NCBI RefSeq assembly: GCF_006442315.1
Contig: NZ_VFVY01000027.1
Location: forward strand, 23,334 to 87,333
Direction: 5' to 3'
Source: Mesorhizobium sp. B2-3-4
GTDB taxonomy: Bacteria; Pseudomonadota; Alphaproteobacteria; Rhizobiales; Rhizobiaceae
Length of the DNA stretch: 64,000 nucleotides
Shown: one piece after another, positions 42,715-51,356 of the stretch
Layout of the letters: each line of letters starts with the position of its first letter
How positions within the stretch are numbered: position 1 is the stretch's first letter
The notes under the pieces: generated by a model
What the model saw: the letters and a program-made list of their open reading frames with translations, nothing else
Databases searched by the model: none
What the model was told of the DNA's origin: nothing
Program-made: the position numbers and the translations under genes

Positions 42715-43620
42715 ATGATCGTTCGTCCGCGTCCGACATTCCTGCAGCTGTTCTTCATCATGCGCGGCTCCGTGGTGCCGCGCATCCTGCCGCAGATTTT
42801 CGGCTTCGCCATCTATTCGGCTGTCATCCTGGCTTTGGCACGGTGGTTCAGCCTCGATCTCGGCGTTTTCAACATCACGCCCTTCGGCCTGGTCGGGGTG
42901 ACGCTGTCTATCTATCTGTCGTTCCGCAACAACGCCGCCTATGACCGCTGGTGGGAGGCCCGCAAATTGTGGGGCGCGCTGGTGTTCGAAATCCGCAATC
43001 TGTCGCGGGCGACCATCAGCCTGATCGCCGACCCGGCCGAACAGCGCGGCCTGCTGATGGACGCGCTCGCCTTCTGTCATTTCCTACGCGGACAGTTGCG
43101 CAAGATCGACAGCAAGGAAGATGCCCGCGCCTTCATCGCCGCCGGAGCGGACACGGCCGCGACATTCACCAACCCGGCCGACGAGATGGTAAGGCGCATG
43201 GGCCGGCGCGCCAATGCGCAGCGCCGCGTGGCCGGGATGGATACGGTCGGCTTCCGTATCCTGGACGAGAGGCTGGCATCGATCTCCGCCATCCAGGCCG
43301 GTTGCGAGCGTATCGCCGGCACGCCCCTGCCCTTCGCCTATACGCTGTTGGTGCATCGCACGGCTTACATCGTCTGCCTGCTCCTGCCGATCGGGCTGAT
43401 CTCGACCACCGGATGGGCGACGCCGCTGTTCACGGCGTTGATCGCCTACACCTTCTTCGGCCTCGACGCGCTTTCCGAAGAACTCGAGGATCCGTTCGGC
43501 ACCGAGGCCAACGATCTCGCGCTGGACGGCCTTTGCCGCGTCTGTGAAATCTCGGTGTTCGAGGCCCTGGGCGAGACGCCGCCGAAGATGCTGCCGGCGG
43601 AGAAGTTTTACTTCTCTTAG
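42715..43620 (+). CDS. Bestrophin family (UPF0187) channel-like protein
   Basis: 301 residues. MIVRPRPTFLQLFFIMRGSV at the N-terminus, YLSFRNNAAYDRWWEARKLW (the bestrophin signature RNNxxYDRWWE), ALVFEIRNLSRA, and the later ALIAYTFFGLDALSEELEDP followed by FGTEANDLAL. Bacterial bestrophins are pentameric ion channels, often cation-conducting. The ATG was preferred over a GTG 24 bases upstream because bestrophins begin close to MIVRP, although GAGGAG lies before the GTG. It stands alone. Confidence 0.9.
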   Translation: MIVRPRPTFLQLFFIMRGSVVPRILPQIFGFAIYSAVILALARWFSLDLGVFNITPFGLVGVTLSIYLSFRNNAAYDRWWEARKLWGALVFEIRNLSRATISLIADPAEQRGLLMDALAFCHFLRGQLRKIDSKEDARAFIAAGADTAATFTNPADEMVRRMGRRANAQRRVAGMDTVGFRILDERLASISAIQAGCERIAGTPLPFAYTLLVHRTAYIVCLLLPIGLISTTGWATPLFTALIAYTFFGLDALSEELEDPFGTEANDLALDGLCRVCEISVFEALGETPPKMLPAEKFYFS

Positions 43621-43755
43621 GGGCTCCGAAGATGATGAAGGCGAGGCGTTTCGCGCCTTCGTCAGAAAATCAGAGTCCCCTGTAGGATCGACGCCCCATG
43701 GCACGTCCTTGGTTTGACCCCGCTGAAAAGGGGCTAACCGTCACGAGGGATCATC

Positions 43756-44166
43756 ATGAGCATTTCCGAAACCGCGCCCGTCTCGTCCGGCGCCTTGTGG
43801 ACCGGTCGCGTGCTCAGTGGCCTCATCATCCTGTTCATGATCTTCGACGGCGCCATCAAGCTGCCGCCGCTCGATATCGTCACCCAGACGATGGTGCCGC
43901 TCGGCTGGCCGGCCGACGCCAATGTGGCGCGCATGCTGGGCGTCATCGGCCTGGTCTCGACCGCGTTCTATGCGTTGCCGCGCACCTCGGTTCTTGGCGC
44001 GATCCTGCTTACCGCCTATATGGGCGGCGCCATCGCCACCAATGCGCGCATCGGCAACCCGCTGTTTTCGCACACGCTGTTCGGCGTCTATCTCGGTATC
44101 ATCCTGTGGGGCGGTCTCTATCTGCGCGACCCTAGAGTGCGTGCCCTGATCCCGTTCGGCCGCTGA
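43756..44166 (+). CDS. DoxX-like membrane protein
   Basis: 136 residues with four membrane segments: GRVLSGLIILFMIFDGAIKL, ARMLGVIGLVSTAFYAL, SVLGAILLTAYMGGAIATNA, TLFGVYLGIILWGGLYLRDP. The YMGGAIATN-R-x-GNP motif is that of the DoxX-like family. Relatives are linked to redox or quinone processes, without clear activity. GAGGGATCATC precedes the ATG. It is 17 bases from the SRPBCC gene, an often-seen pairing. Confidence 0.85.
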   Translation: MSISETAPVSSGALWTGRVLSGLIILFMIFDGAIKLPPLDIVTQTMVPLGWPADANVARMLGVIGLVSTAFYALPRTSVLGAILLTAYMGGAIATNARIGNPLFSHTLFGVYLGIILWGGLYLRDPRVRALIPFGR

Positions 44167-44183
44167 TCTGGAAGGAGACAAAA

Positions 44184-44711
44184 ATGTTCGGCACCATCCT
44201 CATCATCCTGGTCGTCATCATCGCCGCCGTGCTCGTCCATGCCGCGACGCGGCCCAATGATTTCGTCGTCACCCGTACCGCCACCATCAAGGCTCCCGCC
44301 GAAGCGATCTTTCCGCTGATCGACGATTTCAGCCGGTGGCCCGCATGGTCGCCTTATGAAAAGCTCGACCCCGACATGAAGCGCACGCTGTCAGGCGCGC
44401 CAAGCGGCAAGGGCGCCGCCTATGCCTGGGAAGGCAATGGCAAGGCCGGCAAGGGGCGCATGGAGATCGTCAATTCGGTGCCGTCCTCGCTGGTCTCGCT
44501 CAAGCTCGATTTCGAGAAGCCGTTCCGGGCCAACAACAGCGTCGACTTCACCTTGACCCAATCGGGCGGCGGCACCGACGTCTCCTGGGCGATGCGCGGT
44601 GACCGGCCCTTCATCGCCAAGCTCATAGGCCTGTTCATGAATTTCGACACGCTGATCGGCAAGGATTTCGAGGCCGGCCTCGCCAATCTGAAGCGCTCGA
44701 CCGAGGCGTGA
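44184..44711 (+). CDS. Membrane-anchored SRPBCC (polyketide cyclase-like) protein
   Basis: 175 residues. An N-terminal membrane segment (FGTILIILVVIIAAVLVHAA) precedes an SRPBCC domain: RTATIKAPAEAIFPLIDDFS, RWPAWSPYEKLDPDMKRTLS, YAWEGNGKAGKGRMEIV and DVSWAMRGDRPF. The D-F-x-RWPAWSPYEKLDP segment is highly typical of this subfamily. GGAAGGAGACAAA precedes the ATG. It follows the DoxX gene in an operon. Ligand unknown. Confidence 0.87.
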   Translation: MFGTILIILVVIIAAVLVHAATRPNDFVVTRTATIKAPAEAIFPLIDDFSRWPAWSPYEKLDPDMKRTLSGAPSGKGAAYAWEGNGKAGKGRMEIVNSVPSSLVSLKLDFEKPFRANNSVDFTLTQSGGGTDVSWAMRGDRPFIAKLIGLFMNFDTLIGKDFEAGLANLKRSTEA

Positions 44712-44842
44712 CCGGCACCGGTCGGGACCCCCCTGTCCGTCCAGCGGCGTCGCGATCTTCATTCTCCTCGGGATCAAATTAGCCGTCTGAGAGTTAAGGC
44801 CTTGGCGGCGAGACGGCGATTCCCGTGTGAGAGGAACGACAA

Positions 44843-45106
44843 ATGAAGAAAATCCTGACCATTCTGGTGCTGGCGACGGCGCTCGGTGCATGTTCGCAGA
44901 CCGAAAAAGGCGCCGCTATCGGTGGCCTCGGCGGTGCCGCGGTAGGCGCCGCTGTAGCGGGGGATCCCGTTCAGGGCGCGGTTGTCGGCGGCGCTGTCGG
45001 CGCCGTGGCCGGTGCGCTCATCGGCCGGGCCAGCGAAAGCGGCCAGTGCCGGTACCGCGACCGCCATGGACGGGTCTATGTCGCGCACTGCCCGGACGGC
45101 TATTGA
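44843..45106 (+). CDS. Glycine-zipper outer-membrane lipoprotein
   Basis: 87 residues. Signal peptide with lipobox LGAC (Cys17), followed by a glycine zipper (GAAIGGLGGAAVGAAVAGDP, then GAVVGGAVGAVAGALIGRAS) and a short Cys-containing tail (GQCRYRDRHGRVYVAHCPDG). It resembles the 17-kDa surface antigen / YMGG proteins that insert in or attach to the outer membrane. Single gene with a strong terminator 25 bases after the stop. Confidence 0.85.
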   Translation: MKKILTILVLATALGACSQTEKGAAIGGLGGAAVGAAVAGDPVQGAVVGGAVGAVAGALIGRASESGQCRYRDRHGRVYVAHCPDGY

Positions 45107-45130
45107 TCGCCGGGAACCGAAACAGCAGAG

Positions 45131-45154
45131 CGGCGGGCACCGGCCCGCCGTTTT
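45131..45154 (+). terminator. Intrinsic terminator after the lipoprotein gene
   Basis: CGGCGGGC-ACCG-GCCCGCCG followed by TTTT: a perfect 8-base GC stem with four-base loop and T-run. Confidence 0.85.
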
Positions 45155-45198
45155 CGCGTGACGGGACCGGCGCCTGGCGGTCCGAGACCGTGGCCGCG

Positions 45199-46044
45199 CT
45201 ACAGCAGTTCCCGAATATATCGCCAGGCTTGCCGCCCCAGATCCGCATCGGCGCGGTCATTGCCGCCATGCGCATGTGACGTCGACCGTGGCGTGGTTTC
45301 GCCCGGCAAGAGAATGCGGTGGCCGGCATCCGGCGCCGAAACCAGGCGCGTGGTCCGGCCGGCATCCTGGCGACGCCGGACGACCCGCCCGGCGAATTCC
45401 AGCGATGGCCACAGCGCGTCGTCGCCGCCCGCGACGAGCACGATCTCCGCCGAAATCCGCTCGACGGGGATGGCGGCTCTGTGCGCCTCCTGCTTGAAGC
45501 GTGCCAGGCAATGCTCGAAAAGCCCCCTGTAGGACACGAGGCCATCGACATGGCTTGACGTCCAGTCCGGGTCGGTCGGAACAAACGGACACGGCCGCCC
45601 TTTCAGCGTCCATGACGACCGTTCGGGCCAGCTGAGCCCGTCGCAGCCCGGGCCGATGTTTCCCCACACCACCGAAGTCGGACTGATCGCGACCACGGCG
45701 TCGATGCGGGGGTCATGCGCCGCCGCGAGCAGGGACGCCTCGGCGCCCTTGGATGTCCCGACATAGACGATGCGCCGGCATCCCAATCCGACCAGGCGAT
45801 CGGTCGCGGCGAAAAATGTCTCCAAGGGAATTTCGCAGATGCCGGGCGTCTGGCCGTCACCGCCGAACCACCTGAGCGCGAGCGCGGACACACCTTCCCT
45901 GGCAAAGAGCCGGGCGCGCGCCACGTCGACGCGGCCACTCGACCCGGCCAGCACCACGACGCCCGTCATGGCATCAGGACATCGCAACAGCGTTCCGGAA
46001 ACGGCACCGGACAGGATTTCCTGCGTGAGTTGCCGTTCGTCCAT
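45199..46044 (-). CDS. Alpha/beta hydrolase, BAAT/thioester-hydrolase C-terminal type
   Basis: 281 residues. The nucleophile elbow is YVGTSKGAE (Ser98), with the acid in GGDDALWPS and the His in SAPDAGHRILLPG, giving a full Ser-Asp-His triad. FGGDGQTPGICEIPLETF matches the BAAT C-terminal fold, as in acyl-CoA thioesterases, but the N-terminal BAAT domain is missing. Substrate unknown. It ends in a Thr/Ser/His-rich loop. It is convergent with the lipoprotein gene. Confidence 0.85.
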   Translation of the reverse strand: MDERQLTQEILSGAVSGTLLRCPDAMTGVVVLAGSSGRVDVARARLFAREGVSALALRWFGGDGQTPGICEIPLETFFAATDRLVGLGCRRIVYVGTSKGAEASLLAAAHDPRIDAVVAISPTSVVWGNIGPGCDGLSWPERSSWTLKGRPCPFVPTDPDWTSSHVDGLVSYRGLFEHCLARFKQEAHRAAIPVERISAEIVLVAGGDDALWPSLEFAGRVVRRRQDAGRTTRLVSAPDAGHRILLPGETTPRSTSHAHGGNDRADADLGRQAWRYIRELL

Positions 46045-46136
46045 GTCGATCCATCAGCCAGAAATCAGAAGCTTTTCCGGGACAACAGCATGGGCGGCTT
46101 CATGACAAATACAAGCAGCAGATACCGGCCCGCCGC

Positions 46137-46535
46137 TCACGGGATGCTGAAGGGCACCGAGTCGGCAACCGTTCCATCGATCGACAGATCAACACGATAG
46201 GTCCCGGCCGGCCATCCCGCGGTGGGTTTGGTCAGCTGCGAATCCGCCTCAGTGTTCGATCCGACATCGAGGTCGACCTTGTCGATCGTATAGTTGGCCG
46301 GTGCGGCGCCATGGGAATCGACCGAGATCCACGAGAATGTAATCGTCGACGCAGACTGTATGTCGACCAGGTCAGCCGATACATAAATGACCGGTGTGTC
46401 GGCTGGGAAATCACTTTGGGCCTCCCCGCCCTTCGTCGCCGAAAGCACTATGTTGGCAAAACCGGCCGCTTGGGCTGGCACGTTAAGGCAAAAGGCCGCC
46501 AAGGCCGCGACGGCCACAACCAGAACCGACTTCAA
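46137..46535 (-). CDS. Secreted protein of unknown function
   Basis: 132 residues. Signal peptide MKSVLVVAVAALAAFCLNVP, cleaved near AQA-AG, followed by a beta-rich domain (VIYVSADLVDIQSASTITFS, SHGAAPANYTIDKVDLDVG, GWPAGTYRVDLSIDGTVADS). This resembles a small immunoglobulin-like exported domain. Not recognised as a named family. It lies alone, between the hydrolase and the rpsP terminator. Confidence 0.75.
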   Translation of the reverse strand: MKSVLVVAVAALAAFCLNVPAQAAGFANIVLSATKGGEAQSDFPADTPVIYVSADLVDIQSASTITFSWISVDSHGAAPANYTIDKVDLDVGSNTEADSQLTKPTAGWPAGTYRVDLSIDGTVADSVPFSIP

Positions 46536-46702
46536 GATTCATACTCCTCGGGCAGGACCAGCAGAAAATCAACGGCCCGATCCGTAGGGCATTTCCAGCG
46601 AAAACGGAACGCAATTTCTGGTCGCGAAACCGCTTCGCGGTTTTGCGCATCATGCAGTCATTGCCGGCTGTCGAGACGTGCGCCATGACAGGGCCAAACA
46701 GC

Positions 46703-46730
46703 AAAACGGCGGGCACAGGCCCGCCGTTTT
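46703..46730 (-). terminator. Intrinsic terminator after rpsP
   Basis: On the minus strand AAAACGGCGGGC-CTGT-GCCCGCCGTTTT, a 12-base complementary stem flanked by A/T runs, 23 bases after the rpsP stop. It can act in both directions. Confidence 0.88.
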
Positions 46731-46752
46731 GTTCCCGATGAATGGGAAACGA

Positions 46753-47151
46753 TTATTCCGCAGTGGCGGCTTCCTCGGCCGGTGCGGCGGCAGCAGCCGC
46801 AACGGCGGCGGCAGCGTCTTCCTGCGCCTTCTTCAGCAGCGCGGCGCGTTCCTGCGCCTTCTTACCCGGCTCTGCCTTCTTCGGGTTGGAGCGGGCGTCG
46901 CGCTTGGCAAGGCCGGCCTCGTCGAGGAAGCGCAGCACGCGGTCGGTCGGCTGGGCGCCGTGCGACAGCCAGTGCTTGACGCGGTCGGCATCGACCTTGA
47001 CGCGTTCGCCGTCCTTGGGCAGCAGCGGGTTCCACGAGCCGAGCGCCTCGATGAAACGGCCGTCGCGGGGCGAACGGGCGTCGGCGACGACGACGTGGTA
47101 GTAAGGACGCTTCTTCGAGCCCGCACGGGCCAGTCTGATCTTCAGTGCCAT
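46753..47151 (-). CDS. rpsP: 30S ribosomal protein S16
   Basis: 132 residues. MALKIRLARAGSKKRPYYHV, VVADARSPRDGRFIEALGSW and VKHWLSHGAQPTDRVLRFLD are S16. After about residue 85 comes a Lys/Ala-rich tail (QEDAAAAVAAAAAAPAEEAA), common in alphaproteobacterial S16 and absent from the shorter E. coli protein. It follows chorismate mutase in the ffh operon. The usual downstream rimM and trmD are not next to it; a terminator follows instead. Confidence 0.97.
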   Translation of the reverse strand: MALKIRLARAGSKKRPYYHVVVADARSPRDGRFIEALGSWNPLLPKDGERVKVDADRVKHWLSHGAQPTDRVLRFLDEAGLAKRDARSNPKKAEPGKKAQERAALLKKAQEDAAAAVAAAAAAPAEEAATAE

Positions 47152-47201
47152 TCTTTATCTCCTAAAAGCTCTGATTTCGTTTGATTGATGTCGGTTGGGT
47201 C

Positions 47202-47528
47202 TCAACCGGTTTTCGTCACGCCGTTGGCAGCGGCGATCTGTTCGTGGTGGCGGATCACTTCGCGGACGACGAAGTTGAGGAATTTTTCCGCGAAATCGGG
47301 GTCGAGATGCGCATCGTTGGCCAGCTGGCGCAGACGGGCGATCTGTTGCTGCTCGCGCGCCGGGTCGGCCGGCGGCAGGCCATGTTCGGCCTTGAGCACG
47401 CCGACCGCCTTGGTGCAGCGGAAGCGCTCGGCCAGCATATGGATCAAGGCGGCATCGATGTTGTCGATCGAGGCGCGGTAGCCGGCCAGGATATTGCGGG
47501 CGTCGGCCATGTCCTTTTCTTCGTTCAT
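47202..47528 (-). CDS. Chorismate mutase (AroQ type)
   Basis: 108 residues: LAGYRASIDNIDAALIHMLA, RFRCTKAVGVLKAEHGLPPA, and the C-terminal FLNFVVREVIRHHEQIAAAN. The three-helix AroQ fold converts chorismate to prephenate for phenylalanine and tyrosine. Its ATG is eight bases after the ffh stop with TGAGGATACCC as ribosome site, so it sits within the ffh operon between ffh and rpsP, as in other alphaproteobacteria. The short length argues against a bifunctional enzyme. Confidence 0.9.
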   Translation of the reverse strand: MNEEKDMADARNILAGYRASIDNIDAALIHMLAERFRCTKAVGVLKAEHGLPPADPAREQQQIARLRQLANDAHLDPDFAEKFLNFVVREVIRHHEQIAAANGVTKTG

Positions 47529-47536
47529 GGGTATCC

Positions 47537-49138
47537 TCACTTCTTCTTGCCAAGACCGGGCAGTCCGCCGCCGCCCAGGCCGGGAAGCCCCGGTAGTTTC
47601 ATGCCGCCGGGCAGGCCCGGCAGGCCAGCGCCGCCCGGAGCGGGCAAGCCCTTCATGCCGCCGAGGCCGGCGGCCTGCGCCTGCTTCTGCAGGGCTTCGA
47701 GCTGCTTGGGATCCATCTTCGACAGGTCCGGCATGCCACCGCCCATCATGCCACCCATGCCGCCGGGCATCATGCCGCCGAGGCCCATCTTGGAAGCGAG
47801 GCCGCCCATCATGCCGCGCATCAGGCCGCCGCCTTTGCCCTTGCCGCCCATCGCCTTCATCATGTCGGCCATGCCGCGATGCATCTTCAAGAGCTTGTTG
47901 ATTTCGGCCGCGTCGGTGCCGGAGCCGGCGGCGATGCGCTTCTTGCGCGAATGCTTCAGCATGTCGGGGTTGGCGCGCTCGGCCTTGGTCATCGAGGAGA
48001 TGATGGCGAGCTGGCGGCCGAACATCTTGTCGTCGAGGCCGGCGGCGGCCATCTGGTCCTTCATCTTGCCCATGCCGGGCATCATGCCCATGATGCCGCC
48101 CATACCGCCCATTTTCGACATCTGCTGAAGCTGCTGGGCGAGGTCGTTCAGGTCGAACTTGCCCGACTGCATCTTCTTGGCCATCGCCGCCGCCTGCTCG
48201 GCGTCGATGTTCTCGGCGGCCTTCTCGACCAGCGAGACGATGTCGCCCATGCCCAGGATGCGGTCGGCGATGCGCTTGGGGTGGAATTCCTCCAGCCCGT
48301 CCATCTTTTCGCCGGTGCCGATCAGCTTGATCGGCTTGCCGGTGACGGCGCGCATGGAGAGTGCCGCGCCGCCACGACCGTCGCCGTCCATGCGGGTCAG
48401 CACCAGGCCGGTGATGCCGACGCGCTCGTCGAAACTTTTCGCCAGGTTGACGGCGTCCTGACCGGTCAGCGAATCCGCGACCAGCAGGATTTCATGCGGG
48501 GCGGACACCTTCTTGATGTCGGCCATCTCGACCATCAGCGGCTCGTCGATATGGGTGCGGCCGGCGGTGTCGAGGATGACCACGTCATGGCCGCCGAGCT
48601 TGGCCGCCTGCACGGCGCGCTTGGCGATGTCGACCGGGCTCTGGCCCGCTATGACAGGCAGCGTCGCGACCTTGGTCTGCTCGCCGAGCTGGCGCAGCTG
48701 CTCCTGCGCGGCGGGGCGCCGCGTGTCGAGCGAGGCCATCAGGACTTTCTTGTTCTGGCGCTCGGTCAGCCGCTTGGCGATCTTGGCCGAGGTCGTCGTC
48801 TTGCCGGAACCCTGCAGGCCGACCATCATGACGACCACCGGCGCCGGTGCGTTGAGATCGACGGCGACGCCTTCGGCGCCGAGCATCTCGACCAGTTCGT
48901 CATGGACGATCTTGACGACCATCTGTCCGGGCTTGATCGACTTCAGCACGGCGGCGCCGACGGCCTTTTCGCGTACCTTGTCGGTGAAGGACCGGACCAC
49001 TTCCAGCGCCACGTCGGCCTCGAGCAGCGCACGGCGCACTTCGCGCAGCGCCGCCGAGACATCCGCCTCCGACAGCGCGCCGCGGCCGGTAAGGCCGTTC
49101 AGGATCGAACCAAGACGTTCCTGTAGCGATTCAAACAT
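47537..49138 (-). CDS. ffh: Signal recognition particle protein Ffh
   Basis: 533 residues. N domain (FESLQERLGSILNGLTGRGA), the G domain with P-loop GLQGSGKTTTSAK, DTAGRTHIDEPLMVEM and LTRMDGDGRGGAALSM, then a Met-rich M domain (RIAAGSGTDAAEINKLLKMH). The C-terminal about 90 residues are unusually rich in Gly, Met and Pro (GGMMPGGMGGMMGGGMPD). With 4.5S RNA it directs nascent membrane proteins to FtsY. First gene of the ffh-chorismate mutase-rpsP operon; the start at MFESL is the family start. Confidence 0.97.
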   Translation of the reverse strand: MFESLQERLGSILNGLTGRGALSEADVSAALREVRRALLEADVALEVVRSFTDKVREKAVGAAVLKSIKPGQMVVKIVHDELVEMLGAEGVAVDLNAPAPVVVMMVGLQGSGKTTTSAKIAKRLTERQNKKVLMASLDTRRPAAQEQLRQLGEQTKVATLPVIAGQSPVDIAKRAVQAAKLGGHDVVILDTAGRTHIDEPLMVEMADIKKVSAPHEILLVADSLTGQDAVNLAKSFDERVGITGLVLTRMDGDGRGGAALSMRAVTGKPIKLIGTGEKMDGLEEFHPKRIADRILGMGDIVSLVEKAAENIDAEQAAAMAKKMQSGKFDLNDLAQQLQQMSKMGGMGGIMGMMPGMGKMKDQMAAAGLDDKMFGRQLAIISSMTKAERANPDMLKHSRKKRIAAGSGTDAAEINKLLKMHRGMADMMKAMGGKGKGGGLMRGMMGGLASKMGLGGMMPGGMGGMMGGGMPDLSKMDPKQLEALQKQAQAAGLGGMKGLPAPGGAGLPGLPGGMKLPGLPGLGGGGLPGLGKKK

Positions 49139-49220
49139 TCTTTTTCCTTTTCCCTGGCACCCGGATGGCTGCCCGAGAGGTAGTGCGTTCGCGCCGATAC
49201 TCCAACCAGAAGCCAAAACC

Positions 49221-49255
49221 AAAAAGCACCCGGGGGCGCTCAGCGCTGCCGGGTG
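49221..49255 (-). terminator. Terminator-like hairpin in the ffh leader
   Basis: Read on the minus strand: CACCCGG, inner GCGC-TGA-GCGC stem, CCGGGTG, then CTTTTT. It lies 82 bases before the ffh start, downstream of a candidate promoter. It may end the transcript of the upstream DUF1236 gene, or attenuate ffh, or mark the end of a small RNA. Confidence 0.6.
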
Positions 49256-49351
49256 TTGGCCTCCAGGATCTCTTTACAGCACCCGCCTCAAAGAGGGTTC
49301 GGCGTCCTGGTCGGCTTGCTCGGAGGGATACTCGTCGCGGAATTCGGGGCG

Positions 49352-49380
49352 TGTAGACAGGAAAACGGGCGTGGAGTCAA
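49352..49380 (-). promoter_or_regulatory. Candidate sigma70-like promoter for ffh
   Basis: TTGACT and TCTACA separated by 17 bases on the minus strand, with a leader of about 205 bases to the ffh start. The -35 is strong, the -10 weak. Confidence 0.4.
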
Positions 49381-49507
49381 GGCAAGGGCCGGACAGACCA
49401 CTTTTCGCGCCCATATTCCGCCTCCGCGCGATGGCCTCGTGATACCGCGAGAGTTCGATGATGAAAAGCCGCCGGCGGCCGCGCGTGCGCGACCGCTGGC
49501 CTTGCGT

Positions 49508-50113
49508 TCAACGAACCACGTACATGATGCGCCGTGTCTGCGGATCGATCAGCGCCGGTTGACCGTTCACATAGACATAGCGGTAATTGTAATCGGGGAT
49601 TTCGCGCAGCTCGACCGTGTCTGGGAGGGTTGCGCCGGTCACCACCTCGCCGTCGAGATAGACGGGGTCCAGGCGGTGCGTGTCGACATAGGTCCGCACT
49701 TCAGCGGGAGGCGCCGGGAAGTCGCCGACGACCGGATCGCTGGAGATGATCGCGCCGGTATAGTCGGTCGAGTTGCTGTCGATGTCGTCCGGCGGCGAGA
49801 CGACGGCGATGCTGGAGCCGTGCGGACGCTGCGTCAGCACCACCCGTGTGCCGCTGAAGTCGGCCGTGACATAGTCGGAATAGACCCAGCCCTGGCCGCC
49901 GGCTTCGGCGATCGTGCACCATTTGCTGTTTTCGATGCAGCCATTGAGCGTCGCCGACTGGCCAGCGGCCAGCACGCCGATGACAGGATATTGCGGGCCC
50001 GGACCGGCGCGTACGTTGAGGTCGGCGATGGCCGAGACGGCGGTATCGGCCAAGGCGGCACCAGACATCGCCGTCAGCATTCCTGCTATTGCGGGCAACA
50101 ATACGGATTTCAT
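49508..50113 (-). CDS. Exported SH3-domain / DUF1236 protein
   Basis: 201 residues. Signal peptide MKSVLLPAIAGMLTAMSGAA, then a bacterial SH3 domain (VSAIADLNVRAGPGPQYPVI, WCTIAEAGGQGWVYSDYVTA), a spacer of Ser/Asp-rich sequence, and a DUF1236 domain at the end (VTGATLPDTVELREIPDYN, YVNGQPALIDPQTRRIMYVV). DUF1236 is largely limited to Rhizobiales and supports the taxonomic call. Role unknown; a cell-wall association is likely from the SH3 domain. Confidence 0.87.
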   Translation of the reverse strand: MKSVLLPAIAGMLTAMSGAALADTAVSAIADLNVRAGPGPQYPVIGVLAAGQSATLNGCIENSKWCTIAEAGGQGWVYSDYVTADFSGTRVVLTQRPHGSSIAVVSPPDDIDSNSTDYTGAIISSDPVVGDFPAPPAEVRTYVDTHRLDPVYLDGEVVTGATLPDTVELREIPDYNYRYVYVNGQPALIDPQTRRIMYVVR

Positions 50114-50176
50114 GGTTTCTCTCCGTTTTCGTGGTCCCTCGCCAGCGGAAACGGGGCAGCGGCGCATGCGTTCCGG

Positions 50177-51274
50177 CTAAAACGCGTGGGAGAACTCACG
50201 ATTTGTTCCCGCGTCTTTCGGCAAACCGGTCACAAGATCGTGAACAAAGGCCAGTTTTTGCGCCGTCACGTCGGAAATGACGAAGGGGTAGAGATCGGGC
50301 AGGCCCATGCAGCGGTTGATCGAATTGGAGGCCTCCGACAGCACCAGCCAGCGGGCAAGAATCTTGCCAAACGGTTCGGGCGTTTTCGCCGGCTCGCAAG
50401 GCGCGGCCTGAAGTTCGCCGCCGGTGTCACCGCGCGGAATGTCGCCGGCATCCACGGTTTCCAGCCGGCCGAGCGGGAAATTCAGCGCATGGACCATCTC
50501 CAGCGTGTCGGTGATGTGCAGGTGATGCGCCCAGGTCTCGGCCCAGTCCTCCCATGGGTGCGAGGTGGCGTAGGCCGAGATGTGGTTTTGCTGCCAGTCG
50601 GGCGGCGCGCCATTGGCGTAGTAAGCCTGCAGCGCTTGTTCGTAGTCGGCGCGCTCGTCGCCGAACAGGGCGCGGAAGGCTTCCAGCCGCTGCGGATCGT
50701 CGCGGATCAGGCGGTCCCAGTAGTAGTGGCCGAGTTCGTGGCGGAAATGGCCGAGCAGCGTGCGGTAGTTCTCGCCCATCTCGACGCGGCGCTTCTCACG
50801 CTCGGCTGAATCGGCCTCGGCGACATTGAGCGTGATCAGGCCGTTGTCGTGGCCGGTGAGAATCCGCTCGCCGCCCGGGCCGCCGCCGATCGGATCGGCG
50901 AGGAAGTCGAAGGCGAGGCCGATCTCGTCCGTCGGGCTGTGCTTGGGCGCGACCGGCAGGCCGAAGGCGAGCAACGAATAGATGGCGCGCTTCTTGGCCG
51001 CCTCGACGCGAATCCAGCGGCGGCGATTGCCGTCGACGGAGAGATCGGGGATCAGCTGGTTCAGCCCGCAGGCCCGGCAGAAGACCTGCCCCGGCTCGGC
51101 CACCCAGTTGCAGGCGCATTCGTCGGCATTGGTGCACTGGATGGCGCCATCGACGCCGGACAGGACAAAGCGTGCGCCCTCGGGCTCGTAAAGCACGAGG
51201 CTCCTGCAGTTCAGGCATTGGGCGTTCTCGAAATAGAGACGGTGGCCGCAATGCGGGCAGTCGAAAAGTTTCAT
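50177..51274 (-). CDS. Putative zinc-binding metallopeptidase with N-terminal zinc ribbon
   Basis: 365 residues. FDCPHCGHRLYFENAQCLNC at the start and CACNWVAEPGQVFCRACG later form zinc ribbons; the active-site region is LGHFRHELGHYYWDRLIRD (HELGH). These are the features of the zinc_peptidase PF10005 family, common in Rhizobiales and unproven as proteases. The start at MKLFDCP fits the family; an upstream in-frame extension is Arg-rich and rejected. It is between the DUF1236 gene and the amine oxidase. Confidence 0.85.
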   Translation of the reverse strand: MKLFDCPHCGHRLYFENAQCLNCRSLVLYEPEGARFVLSGVDGAIQCTNADECACNWVAEPGQVFCRACGLNQLIPDLSVDGNRRRWIRVEAAKKRAIYSLLAFGLPVAPKHSPTDEIGLAFDFLADPIGGGPGGERILTGHDNGLITLNVAEADSAEREKRRVEMGENYRTLLGHFRHELGHYYWDRLIRDDPQRLEAFRALFGDERADYEQALQAYYANGAPPDWQQNHISAYATSHPWEDWAETWAHHLHITDTLEMVHALNFPLGRLETVDAGDIPRGDTGGELQAAPCEPAKTPEPFGKILARWLVLSEASNSINRCMGLPDLYPFVISDVTAQKLAFVHDLVTGLPKDAGTNREFSHAF

Positions 51275-51356
51275 GTCGGTCCCGAACCTCGAGGGCAAAT
51301 CCGCCCGGCGTCGTCTCCAACGCCGGGCGCCAGCCGGCGTTCCGCTGTTGCCGGCG

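Larger units (their letters stand above)
49139..49507. other. ffh leader and intergenic region
   Basis: Upstream of ffh on the minus strand. It holds a promoter candidate and an intrinsic-terminator-like hairpin (listed separately), leaving an about 130-base stretch between them that could make a small RNA or a conditional leader. The conserved GGAAGCA motif of SRP RNA is not present, so it is not the 4.5S RNA gene. Confidence 0.45.

Noticed and set aside
49221..49380. 4.5S (SRP) RNA gene upstream of ffh
   Set aside because: The conserved GGTCAGG and GGAAGCA loop motifs were looked for and not found.
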